Below, piece after piece: positions 12,601 to 23,194 of a stretch of DNA of 64,000 nt (positions are counted from its first letter, which is position 1; each line of letters opens with the position of its first letter). Where the stretch lies: assembly GCA_905331475.1 (NCBI GenBank), contig CAJNYU010000496.1, positions 1-64,000 of the forward strand, read 5' to 3'. The notes below the pieces were generated by a model. The model did not search any database. It was not told the DNA's origin and saw nothing but the letters and a program-made list of their open reading frames with translations. The translations under genes were made by a program, and so were the position numbers. Origin of the DNA: Rotaria socialis (lineage: Eukaryota; Rotifera; Eurotatoria; Philodinida; Philodinidae).

Positions 12601-15600
12601 TTTTTGCGTACTCAAAAAGTGAGTACACTCTAGAATCGGTCAGTGTGTCCGGTCGACCGGCTGGCCGTCCGTAGGCTCGATAACTTTTGAAAGGAGAGTC
12701 AGATCGTGATGAAATTTTCCACACAGTTCAATCTCATGAATATCTCGGTCGAGTTCGAAGATGAGAAGGATTCCTCAAGAAATGGTTGAGTTATCGAAAA
12801 AATTGTCATTTTTGACCAGACCGTCCCTGAGGAGGGGTACAGGGATTTGTTTTTCAAAAAACAAATTTTTCTCAGAATTATTGACAACATATATAAATCG
12901 ACTCAGTTTTTAACGCTGATTCCGAATCTGATATTAGTTTTGAACTAAATCGTAGCTTTCTAACGAAACATCGCCTGAAAACGTCTCAAAATGCACAAAA
13001 ACTGTATCCAGAAATCAAATTGCCTAGTTTCTCATGATAATTTTAGTGTTCAGACATTCTAGAATGACTCCTATGTTCCATGCACTTTTTGCAGTACACA
13101 TAACTCTCGGATGAAATCCGAAGTTTCCACATTTATTTCACTTACAAATGAGCAATTTCATGAGCAATAGTAAACGCAGTAGCAAATCCATTATCACGTA
13201 CAACAGCACAGTTCGATGTAAAATTACACATTGTACCTAATTCAGTTAATCCTAATGTGTCACATTTGCTATCAGTTACATTTTTAGAGCGTTTATTGCA
13301 TAAAGGTGTTCTAATGAGAAAAAAATGAAAAATAATAATTAGAAAGACATTTTGTTTTCTGTCATGAAAAACGCACCTTGTAAGAAGAACAGCTGCATCG
13401 TATGTACCCGGAGTATTATAATCTTTTTGCCATTTACAAAATCTACCTAATATATCAGCTGCATCATCACTAGATTTGATGTATTCCTAATTAAGAGATA
13501 TAAATAAATAAATAAAAATATTATTGATATATCAAAATATTCTTACAGTAATATCTGGTCCTAAATCGACTAATTTAACAAGCCATATTTTGATATTATT
13601 ACCAATGCTTGCATCAGAATATAGATGTGACACCTTAATTGAAAAGATTTTTAATATTAATAAGTTTTATTTTAACTAAAAAAGAAAAACTTACATAGCT
13701 AAAAAGTGTGAGAATGTATGATTTGATATCAGCATCTGAATGGAATTCTTTTATTGATTGATCATAAGCAACAAGTACTTCAACATGTTTAGCCATAGGA
13801 TCGAAATCAAATTGACGTTTAGCTCGGCGTTTTACATGATGATTATTATTCTTATGAGTAGAATCATTTAATAAATTATTAATCGAGGGATTTGCAAAGG
13901 AAGATTTGGAAGAAAAATTTTTGGAAGAGGCTTTATTTTTATATCGTCGCAATCGTTGTTTTGAGGATCGATGGTAATGAGGATAGGCTTGATATTTTTC
14001 AAAATATGGTTCACCTACATAGAAATATTTCAAATAGATTCACATCGATCAACAACTGATTATTTACCAGTAACAGGACATCGTACTGTTTGATTATCAT
14101 CGTTCGATGATAATATCGAATCTTTATGTGTATAAAATAGATGTTCGAAATTCCATTGAGTATCATTCTCGTGATGTTTTGGTTCAATAAAATATTCTGT
14201 ATCCTTATACAAAAATGTGCCCAACTAAAAGTAGTTTTAAAAGAAATCATTAAGTAGTTTTTATGTACTATTGATAAGTAATATTTTTGTAGAAGAGAAA
14301 CCTTGAATAAGTATTATTGTATGTTTCCTTTTCTATTCAGGAAAAAAAACACTCCTTTTTATACGAACCCTTATCAAGCCTTTAGACATATTTAAATGGT
14401 TTCGTAATATTTATCCTAGAAAGAAGATACTTTTTGGGGTTTCTTATGCAAGCATTTTTATTTGTAAAGTTTAGAATAACATCATTCAAAAACGTCATCT
14501 ACGAAAATACTATTACAGATTGTTCGAGATTTTTTCCGTCTTCTTGCTAGTAAACAAGATTCCTATTTTAAAATTTAATGTATACTCTGATAGAATCAAT
14601 AAATCATCTTCTTTCAATGAGAATAGAGAATGAAATATTGTCAACATCTTGTCTACTATCATGTCTGTCAGTATGGAATAATTTATGCATTGATTGATAA
14701 AAAACAATATTTTTGTTTTTAGCAACAATATTATCTCACATATGCTTTTATTATCAATAGAATGATACATACCAAGCCATGACATAAACTAATTGATGCA
14801 GATGATAAAGGATTTCGATTGACATAACCCTTATAGAAGCAATGTTCAATATCTTTGGTTGTCCAAGTACGATCATGATCAAAATATTGTGTAATAAAAG
14901 ATGGTGCTAGAAAAGTTTCGTCTTCAACTAAACTTAAATCAAATGTTCGATTAAAGCCATGAATACGATAATATACTGTCTTATTATTTTGATCAATAGT
15001 AAATGTTTCTGATGAACGCTTATGGCGACGAATAGCTGAGGTAAGACTTGTTTGATCGTTATCTCTTAATCGAGTTTTCCAGTCAGGTACGAATGAAAAT
15101 GATCTTGATAATCGTAACGATCGGGGAATGACAATTTCATAGGTGAACTGTTCTTGCTCGACCACGTCTAAAGAAAAATCAAATAATTTAATTTGTTATT
15201 TTTCCGGAGAATTAATCGATTGTTCCGATCATCAATTGGTAAATGAAACAACAACAACAACAACAACAACAACAAAACAATTTTTGCATTCTGAAATGCC
15301 GTGAGATTTTCTTCCATAGAGATACTTCTATTTTTAATTTTATCTAAATAAATTCTTTTGATATAATACATCAACATGAGAGGTCGATCAATAATGCTTA
15401 TTTGGTTTGTTTATATTTATATACATATATATCCATATATCTGCATAGATATTCTAGCGTGTTAACAAATTTTGGATGTTAGTGTTTCATTAGAATAGGG
15501 AGATAAATGTACATTCGCAACGATGATCATTAATCATATTTAACCTTGTCCTAAAATATGTGAGTACACATTTTTATACAATATTTCTTCTCGTTGTTCG

Positions 15601-18542
15601 AAGTATATGTATATGTGATGTTTTCTTTTATTTCGCCTGATTGCGTCCGCTTGCGCATAAGTCCTGTTGAATCATTCTCTTTTCATCATTAATGTTGTTG
15701 ATGAGGAAAAAAACGACTGCTTCTCTGTATATTTACATATGTATGATCGTTAAGATATTTGTTGCAGATAGTTAAAAGACATGAATGTAAAACTGTTTTC
15801 TTTTCAAATATGAATCATATTGACAATAAATAAATACAATGTATACACAGACATATGTATACATATATATATACAGTTTATTAGAACAAAAAAGGTGCAC
15901 TTGGATGTGTCCTTCGATATTTTATATGTCATTATCGAATAGAAGGATTAAAAGCATGAAAGACGATATTTTTTATGAATTGATTTCTAGGCAATTATCT
16001 GTTCTATTGGTAATACTAGCGGTAACGATGCCTCGACGTCTATCTTACAGATCTCTAATGATTATTTATTTGTATCGTGCGAACCTTTGCAATAGCATGT
16101 CGAATAGCGACTGCCTTCTGCCTGCAAAGATCAGTCGTTTGTTATCTTTCGGAGCAAGTGTTCTGTTTCATAAAAAAAATAACTCAAAAGAAAAAAGAAG
16201 AAAGAAATATGGTGAAAATAAACAGACTGAATTTTTTATCTGCTCTAAAAACGTTTCTGTGTATCGAGCAAAGGTCATCTCTTGTTTTTTTCGTGCTTTA
16301 CAGTTAGCTAATAGACTCTTTTTTATTTTTTATTTTATATGCAACGTAATAACGTATGTGTTTGTCAAATGTGTACATATGTTATCTCGGGGACAGCAAT
16401 CGCAAACACTTCCCCTTGAAGGTTGCCGTCAAGTGTAGCATTTTTTTTTGGAGACAGATGCAACTTAGATTTATACGACCTTTGTGTAAAATAGGAAGAA
16501 AAAAGTGAAAGTGAGAGAAAGCGTGTGTGTATGTGTAAGATACATTTTGCCACTCGAAACCGTCTATTTCTAGGCGTAATGTGGGTTTGTGGTAACGTCT
16601 CATATGACTATCAAGCACACGCACACATGTGAAAAAAAAGACATTTATTTCGTTTTGAGGTCATTGAAAATTGTACAGTCGATGCACACGTATGAACATA
16701 TTTATTGACTATTTAAAGTAAAAAAGCCTTAGAAAAGAAAAGAACACAAACACCTTTAATAAAAGAAAAAGAAAACGTAAATACATAAAACGGAAGCTGA
16801 TCAAAGCACCTGAGGAGTTCGTCCCTGAAGATGAAAATCACTTTTTATGAGCATTCATGTGAATATGTAAGGCAAGCAATGAGAATTCATAGATACACAT
16901 TTACATATACTCATAGACACGTCTCTTATCAAGTGGTTGTGTATGCATTCTATTACATAATACAAGTAAACTGACATCGTTATAATTGATTCTATAGCAT
17001 TGATCGAAAGGATCGAAGACTTTCTTTTCTTTTCTTTTTAATAATGTGAATCGACTTTTGCATACAATAGCCAACAACATTGATGGCAAGGTTTTATCCT
17101 GTTTGTCATTCCAGACAACAAGAGTTTATCCTATCTACTTAGCAATAGCCTTCATGCTGACACTCATTTTGTCGAGGGAAAGTGTGCGTGTATGTGTATG
17201 TAAGCATACCAAAAAGCCATTGTCTTAGAAGATAACAGACAAATAAGCTAAATGTCGAGACGTTCGAATGCTCGAGAATCGGTTTTTTATTTTTATGGGA
17301 ACCTTATTCTTTGAAATAGTTTTTTTTTTTCATTATCTCTTCTATATTATTATTAAGTACAACAAAAAATCTCGATTATTAAGTTAGTAGAAATCAATCA
17401 AAATCAACCAAACGCATGTTCTCCCTGAAGAGAATCCGAGTTCTTCCAAAATATGATGTGAATATGTCTTATCAAGGTGACATAATCTTGATTAAGATTA
17501 AACGTTATAGGAGAAGAACGTTACATATTTACGTATGCATCTATGTGGTAAGCTTTCTTCTTCTCTTTCCTATCGCAATCTAGCGAGTTTTTGACACATC
17601 AATCGATTGCGGTTTGTACGTCAATCACCAAAATCCAGGCCAAAAGCAGTTGCTTTGATCGATCGATTGATCAATGTGTATATTCAGTGTATAGATAAAC
17701 AAAAAAGAAAAAATAAATATATTTTCTTTTTCTTTTTCTTTTTTTGGTATACGATCCTCACGCTTACTCCTTCACTTGAAACAACATAACTACAGTAGCT
17801 ACCTGGCAATTTTCAATGACAGAATTCATATATAAGATTTTCTTTCTACCCTTCAAAAGACTAATCATGCTGTTGTTGTTGTTGCACCCGAACGAGTGTC
17901 ATTAAGCACCGTTTATTCTGATGTCGCTTTCCCTCTCCAAGACAGCATCATCACGATATAACACCTCTCACCAGGAGAAAAAAATAACAGAAGCAAAATA
18001 ATGTCCAGTAATAAAAATGGTGACATATCGTTACCAAACTCTCTCAGCTTCTTTCAAGGTTGCCTGTCCTGCTGATTCATGTATATATATATATAATGTA
18101 TGTATGTATATATATATCTATATATGCATATCAGATTTAATCGCAAACCAGCAGTAATAGAACAAAAAAAGACGAAAGAAAGGTGAAGAAGGAAAACACA
18201 AAATAATTACTAAATTGATACAGATCGAAGATCGAATTACATCATTATATCACCTTATAGCATACTGTCTCTCAAAGCTGACTTCACTTCACATGCAGCT
18301 ACATAGATATATAAATATAAATATAAATATTACGAAATAATATGGGACTAAATCAATAAGAATAAATAGTAATGCTTCCTCCTAAGCCCTATCGAAATAA
18401 TTCAATTTAGTAAAGAATAATACTCACTTGTTGTTATTATTGAACTATCTTGATTAATGATCGAGTTTGACAATGATGACGCTAACGAGCAAAGGACAGT
18501 AGTAGCAATAGCGGCGAAAACCATAAAGATATCGAAATGCAT
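3637..18542 (-). CDS. ADAMTS-type secreted metalloprotease with ~18 thrombospondin repeats
   Basis: Zinc protease that would be secreted and act on extracellular matrix. Exon 1 (18428-18542) encodes a signal peptide (MHFDIFMVFAAIATTVLCSL). Exon 2 (14773-15167) starts the reprolysin propeptide. A furin site, RRAKR, lies near 13810. The catalytic domain carries HEIAHLFGIRHD split by an intron (13146/12547), with a Met-turn IMAT, so all three zinc His residues and the catalytic Glu are present. Then come a disintegrin-like region (LPGRFSDLNDQC, about 10480), a central TSR (WSSWSPCTRTC, about 9870), a Cys-rich region, a spacer (about 8265-8960) and about 17 further TSRs (8212 to 3637). The protein is roughly 2,000 aa. 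TSR number resembles GON-1/ADAMTS9/20, but no GON domain is seen; the last TSR ends FCKLL and stops at 3637. A GT at the final Cys codon could be a donor, so a missed terminal exon is possible. Most introns are about 50-70 bp; intron 1 is 3.3 kb and one at 10.6-12.4 kb is 1.8 kb. Confidence 0.88.
4996..5066. repeat. (GA)n-rich microsatellite inside an ADAMTS intron
   Basis: GA/GAAA purine tract lying in the intron between the TSR exons that end near 5349 and start near 4800. This intron is several times longer than its neighbours, and the tract accounts for part of the extra length. Confidence 0.85.
12600..13090. repeat. Probable inserted repeat in ADAMTS catalytic-domain intron
   Basis: The 598 bp intron 12548-13145 splits the zinc-binding motif. 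Its middle part is richer in G+C than normal introns here and includes CCGGTCGACCGGCTGGCCG near 12650. The ends match ordinary AT-rich intron sequence. No transposase, TIR or target duplication was identified, so the family is unknown. Confidence 0.4.
15168..18427 (-). other. Large first intron of the ADAMTS gene
   Basis: This 3.26 kb intron has donor GTGAGT at 18427 and acceptor TTTAG at 15168-15169. It holds a CAA tract (15248-15276), TA tracts and AT-rich sequence, and no convincing exon. Its size contrasts with the usual 50-75 bp introns, so it is a natural place to look for regulatory elements. Confidence 0.6.
15248..15276. repeat. (CAA)n microsatellite
   Basis: About nine tandem CAA units in ADAMTS intron 1, close to the exon 2 acceptor. 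Confidence 0.9.
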
Positions 18543-20135
18543 CTCAAGCACACGGGCTCACTCAGAAAATTAAAGGCGTTCCGATTGGTCGCCGTGATGA
18601 GTGTGACAGATAAAACGTAACAAAAACTGATCAAAAGAAGGCTGCTGTGGTGACTTCTTTCGGTCGTTGAAAGCCATGGGAGATTCGATAAAACACACCA
18701 ACGCTTTCAAAACCAACAAGATAGGACACAAATTTGGTCGAACAAGAGAGCAAGAGAGAGGGAAAAAAAAGAAAACAACCACAACAGGGCTACCACAAGA
18801 AAGAAGAAAGAGAGCGACAGCGAGAGAGAGAGAGAGAGAGAAAGAGCCAGAGAGCAAAACACCCGGCGAAACTAGTATTCGACAACGCAAAAAGAAAAGA
18901 CGGAGAACGAATGAAAGACAGACAAAGCGAGAGAAAGGAAGAGGTTCTTTTTTTTCCTGTACAGATACCAAACACATTTCAGTTTTTCTCTCTTTCTTCT
19001 TTTTTTTCATATCGCTGTTTCTCTTTCTCCCGGTACGTTTTGTGTTTTTTTTTCACAGTTACTCTGTCGCTTCGCTTTTTGCTTATTCGCTGTCTGTGAC
19101 CGCACCAGCAACAAAAAACAACTTACAGGTCGACATGAGAGCACCAACGAAGAATATGCAAAAAAAACATACAAGAAAAAACAAAAAGGGTTAAAACGAA
19201 ATACAAAAGAAAACACCGGAAGACAAATCGTGCATGCATACATAGGCAAAAATGCATCAATTATACAAAAGACAACTAGTTGCTAATATCCTTGCGATTA
19301 TTGTGCTTGTTTTTTGAGTCTTTATAAAAAAAACCTTTTCTGTTTAACGTCGTCTATCATCTAAAAAACGTCACTTCACCTTTGTCTCCAATGTACACTT
19401 CAAAATTTATGATAGACAGATAATTTCGTTTATTTGAATGTATTATTACATTTCATATTGATTTCAGTTAAAAGCAGCTGTACATCGTGCAGTAACGAAT
19501 GAGATCCAGGGTACAATTATTCATTATTATATATTACTATCAAGTCTTGGAGTGCATAAGAAAATATATATTTATATGTGTATAGATATATAAATATAGA
19601 GAAGTATTAACGTTGCCATCCGACTGACAATTCTTTTCCATATATGACTTGAAGGCAAGAAGAAAAGGAACAATATTCTTATGGGCAAGAAATAGGAAAT
19701 GTTCTAATCGTTGTTACTTCAGTACAAATCATCTTGTTGGATAAAAAGCAAACGTTCCTTTTCTGTATATCTGTATGACAGAATACTGTCTTGTAAAACA
19801 GTTCGCACAAGACCGTCAGATGTTTTCTATTAATATTGACTTCTTCGGTTATACGCTTCTTTGAGGCGACTAACGACAAGGACAGGAACGACTGGTAAAA
19901 AAATCTGTAATGGCTAGAGAGCAAATGTACCAGAAGAAAAATAAGAAGAAAAAATCTGCTGTTATAATTGATGAGAATCAATGAAGAACTGCAAAATCCC
20001 TCGATTAGTATTACAAAGACAAAGAAAATACCATAATTACAGCAAAAAAAAAGAGCGAATCAATTTAGATAAATACGTATATCTTCGTAGAAAAATTAGA
20101 AAGAATATTTATACAAATAGAAAAATAAATATGCT
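18543..20135. other. Intergenic region with purine-rich strand, ADAMTS promoter side
   Basis: Between the ADAMTS start and the stop of the next minus-strand gene. The part 18730-18960 is almost pure A/G on the plus strand (GA repeats near 18820), followed by T-rich runs to 19080. Apparent long reading frames in this part are low-complexity Lys/Arg/Glu or Phe/Ser/Leu strings and are not considered genes. The ADAMTS promoter presumably lies near 18.55-18.7 kb. Confidence 0.5.
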
Positions 20136-21641
20136 TTATTTTTTCTTTTTTGATTTTCCCGATTTTTTCTTCTGTAATTCAACGGGTGTTAGAAGAATTC
20201 TTTGTAAATCTATATTCAAAAAAAAAAAGAAAAAGAAAAGTTAATATTTAGAATGAAAGGTAATGAACAATTATTTTGTTACCATCATAAAGAAAATAGC
20301 CATCAGCACAGCTAACTTGCGATAGAATTAGTTCAATATCTTCGTCTGTCCAATCGCAACTTTTCAGTAAATATACAAATTCATCAACCATCAGTTTTGA
20401 TTTATTTTGTGGGTCAAGAGTTTCAAATGCTTCTTGTAATTGTTGTTTATCATTTTCAAGTGGTATCCAGTATTCATGAACAGCTGTCAGAAAATCAGCA
20501 AATGATAAATGATCATCTGATGGTTTTATATCTGTGTCAAGATAAATAAAATGGAGACTTTGTTATTATTAATTCTTCTTTATAGGAATTCAAATATAAT
20601 CAACAAATATTGAATGAAAGAAAAACAAATATATTTAAACTATTTTTGTTATATTTGAAGTTTTAAGGATTCATTTATAGACTATTGCCTATTTACGTAC
20701 CATCCTCGTCTTCATCTTCTTGAGGAACTCTAATTTTAATTGCTTTCGCTTTTTCAGTCAAATCTTTAATAACATCCTCGGTTGGATTTTGACCAGAATG
20801 ACGAAAAGCATCACCGACATCTTCTATACGAATATAATCATTTTTTTTAGCCAATTTTTTAAAACCAACTTTAAGTACTAGAATCAATAAAACAATAGAT
20901 ATTATGAAATGCAAAGAAAACATTTTCTATTATCACAGAGATTAAAATATTTGCAAAATAAGAAAAAACAAGAAAATGAAAAGGTGCCTTTGTTAGAATA
21001 TATTTTTATACGTTCTATTTTTGCTATGATGATGTTAAGAATATGTATATATATATATATATTTTTTTTTTCATATCAATGTGAATTGTTATAATTCTTT
21101 TAGTTATTCGAACTGTGCAGTATTTTGGAATTCTATCTTGGTTAATATAAATATTCGAATCAGATTTCTAGACATTATAAATGCATTCGAATAGTTTAGA
21201 ATAACATCTGTCTATATTTGCATGCATTATCTCAATAATGCCTTTATGCCATGAAGAGGCAAATTTAGCTTCGACAGCTGCAATATTTCACATTTTGTTT
21301 ATCTTGATAGTTCTTATATTTGTTCTTATAATAAAATAAATGCTAATAATTATGTAAAGAAAGAGAAAAAAGCCAAAAAAAATTTTCAATATCAAAAATG
21401 AATAACTTACATTCTCGAGCACTTTCATCTAACATAAGCTCGGCACTGACTGTCGTTTGACCAAGGTCATTTCCTGCTCCCTAAAGCAAAATAAAAATAA
21501 AAATAAAATAAAATTATTAATTTAAGTTTAATTATTCATAATAATTACAAGAAAATCAGTCGTATTATTTAATGGAGCAGTCAATGTTTGATCCATGGTA
21601 TGAGATTGACGAAAACTATCAGTTCGATCATCAGAATCCAT
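20136..21641 (-). CDS. EF-hand-fold protein with degenerate loops, DRC8/EFCAB2-like (5 exons)
   Basis: Exons 21549-21641, 21411-21480, 20701-20877, 20283-20531 and 20136-20209 join in frame to 220 aa (663 nt including stop). The pattern KKLAKKNDYIRIEDVGDAFR followed by SGQNPTED resembles the first hand of calmodulin-superfamily proteins such as the axonemal dynein regulatory complex subunit DRC8/EFCAB2, where a PTE motif follows the first loop. The second half (SFADFLTAVHEYW, then LQEAFETLDPQNKSKL) reads as further EF-hand helices. None of the loops keeps a full set of Ca2+ ligands, so it is probably a structural adaptor. A basic Lys-rich tail (KKKSGKSKKKK) ends the protein. The start at 21641 is the first ATG and faces the gene at 21982 across about 340 bp. 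Confidence 0.72.
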
Positions 21642-21981
21642 TGTAGAAAAATTTTCCGTAATTCTTCAATCCTTTTACTTTATGAATGGTAATACACTAA
21701 TGCCGTGCTCGTAACTTAAGCGTTGCTACGGTGAACCTTCGTTGTTATTGACGAATAAAAGAAACAACGAATCGTGTAATTTTTTTTCTTTCTTCTCTAT
21801 CGTTCTTTTTTAGTTTTGTTATTATCGTCACATTTGCTTATTTATTTTTTTTACTTCATCGTGAAAGTTAAAAGCAGCTTCGTGCTGTGACATGCACAGA
21901 CGTGCACGCCTCATATAAACTGCTATTTTGATCCTTATATTTTATTTTATTGTGCGTTTGTTTGTGTCTTGTTGAAGAAAT
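21642..21981. promoter_or_regulatory. Shared divergent promoter region (inferred)
   Basis: 340 bp separate the start codons of two divergently read genes, the EF-hand-fold protein (-) and the DUF1295 enzyme (+). Promoters of both must lie here or in their short 5' UTRs. No TATA box or other motif can be assigned with confidence. Confidence 0.4.
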
Positions 21982-22878
21982 ATGAAATTACCATCGTCTC
22001 CTGTAATTGTTTATTTGATGATTTATTCTTTCTCATTTTTATTATCAATTATTTTACACTTTATCTTACTTCCATCGATTTCATCACCATTATATCGGGT
22101 TTATGTTATTGACTTCTGTATTACATGTATTCTATTTTTTATTGGTAATTATGTTTTTTCATCAAACAATATTTATGACCTTCATTGGCCTCTGATTCCA
22201 TTGATATGTTCTATATACTTCAATTTTACATTGAATTCACTTGAACCTTTTTCATTTAAACGTCTTTCACTTATTATTTTTATATGTATATGGTCATCAC
22301 ATTTAGTGTGGCAAACATTATTTTCATCAGATAATATTCATCATGAAGATTGGCGTTATCAATTGATGAGAAGAAAATATGAAAACAATTTTTATTTATT
22401 TGCATTTTTCTTTTTACATTTATTACCCATGCTTGAAGTCTTAATCGGTTCATCATCGATCTATTACATCTATACTAATACTCATGTATATGGAAATTTA
22501 ACGATGATGGATATTTTATTATTGTTAATTATTTTTTCCGGTGTTCTATTGGAAAATATTGCTGATAATCAATTATCAACATTTCGACTTTATAAACAAA
22601 AATCAAAGGAACAACGATTTTCTGTTTTATCAGCCGGTCTTTGGAAATATAGTCGTCATCCAAATTATCTCGGTGAAATAATATTTTGGTGGGGTCTATT
22701 TTTTCTTGGTTACTATTATAATGCGCCCTTTTGGTGTGCACTTGGTCCATTACTCATTAATTTAATGATGTATTTTGGCTCGATACCAATGACTGAAGAA
22801 CGTTTATTTAGAAAGTATCCCGAATATAAATTTATTCAAAAACGAGTATCAACTCTCATTCCAACATTTGGCTACTAG
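21982..22878 (+). CDS. DUF1295 / steroid 5-alpha-reductase-like membrane protein
   Basis: Intronless frame of 298 aa. It has several hydrophobic segments (N-terminal region, about residues 30-60, 75-105, 140-165, 175-195 and 230-255), so it is a multi-pass membrane protein. The C-terminal part holds the family signature: GLWKYSRHPNYLGE near residues 217-230, a hydrophobic helix, then SIPMTEERLFRKYPEYKFIQ. This block is typical of DUF1295 and of related steroid 5-alpha reductases and isoprenylcysteine methyltransferases, which bind NADPH or SAM at that site. The substrate cannot be deduced. The lack of introns is unusual among the neighbours, but single-exon DUF1295 genes need not be foreign. 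Confidence 0.85.
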   Translation: MKLPSSPVIVYLMIYSFSFLLSIILHFILLPSISSPLYRVYVIDFCITCILFFIGNYVFSSNNIYDLHWPLIPLICSIYFNFTLNSLEPFSFKRLSLIIFICIWSSHLVWQTLFSSDNIHHEDWRYQLMRRKYENNFYLFAFFFLHLLPMLEVLIGSSSIYYIYTNTHVYGNLTMMDILLLLIIFSGVLLENIADNQLSTFRLYKQKSKEQRFSVLSAGLWKYSRHPNYLGEIIFWWGLFFLGYYYNAPFWCALGPLLINLMMYFGSIPMTEERLFRKYPEYKFIQKRVSTLIPTFGY

Positions 22879-23194
22879 AAGAAGAAAATTTAACTTTATT
22901 TTTTTATTATATTCCCATAGTTTACGATCAGATAAAAATTATTCGTTGAATGTATTTTATTTCTTCCTTCTTGTTTCTTTTTTCTTCTTGGTGGTTTGTG
23001 TTCTTTCATGCAGCTGTAGACATTAAACAAATATATACATACAACGAAACGAAATACAAAATTATTCGTGACTAATAGAACACGAATGAATCACATTTAT
23101 ATGTAATTTTCGTTACAAAAAAAAGTTCGAAAATCCTCTAGTACAAATATTATTATTATTATTATGCATACGATCAGTTTAGAAAACTGCTAAG
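22879..23194. other. Short convergent spacer
   Basis: AT-rich spacer between the DUF1295 gene (+) and the cadherin stop codon (-). It contains a short TTA repeat near 23150 and nothing else recognisable. Confidence 0.5.

Noticed and set aside
15839..16438. 199-codon plus-strand frame inside ADAMTS intron 1
   Set aside because: No domain, composition is that of translated AT-rich DNA, and there is no supporting splice or context signal.
18570..19194. Several overlapping frames of 120-175 codons on both strands
   Set aside because: They translate the purine/pyrimidine tract into low-complexity Lys/Arg/Glu or Phe/Leu/Ser strings, with no splice pattern or domain.
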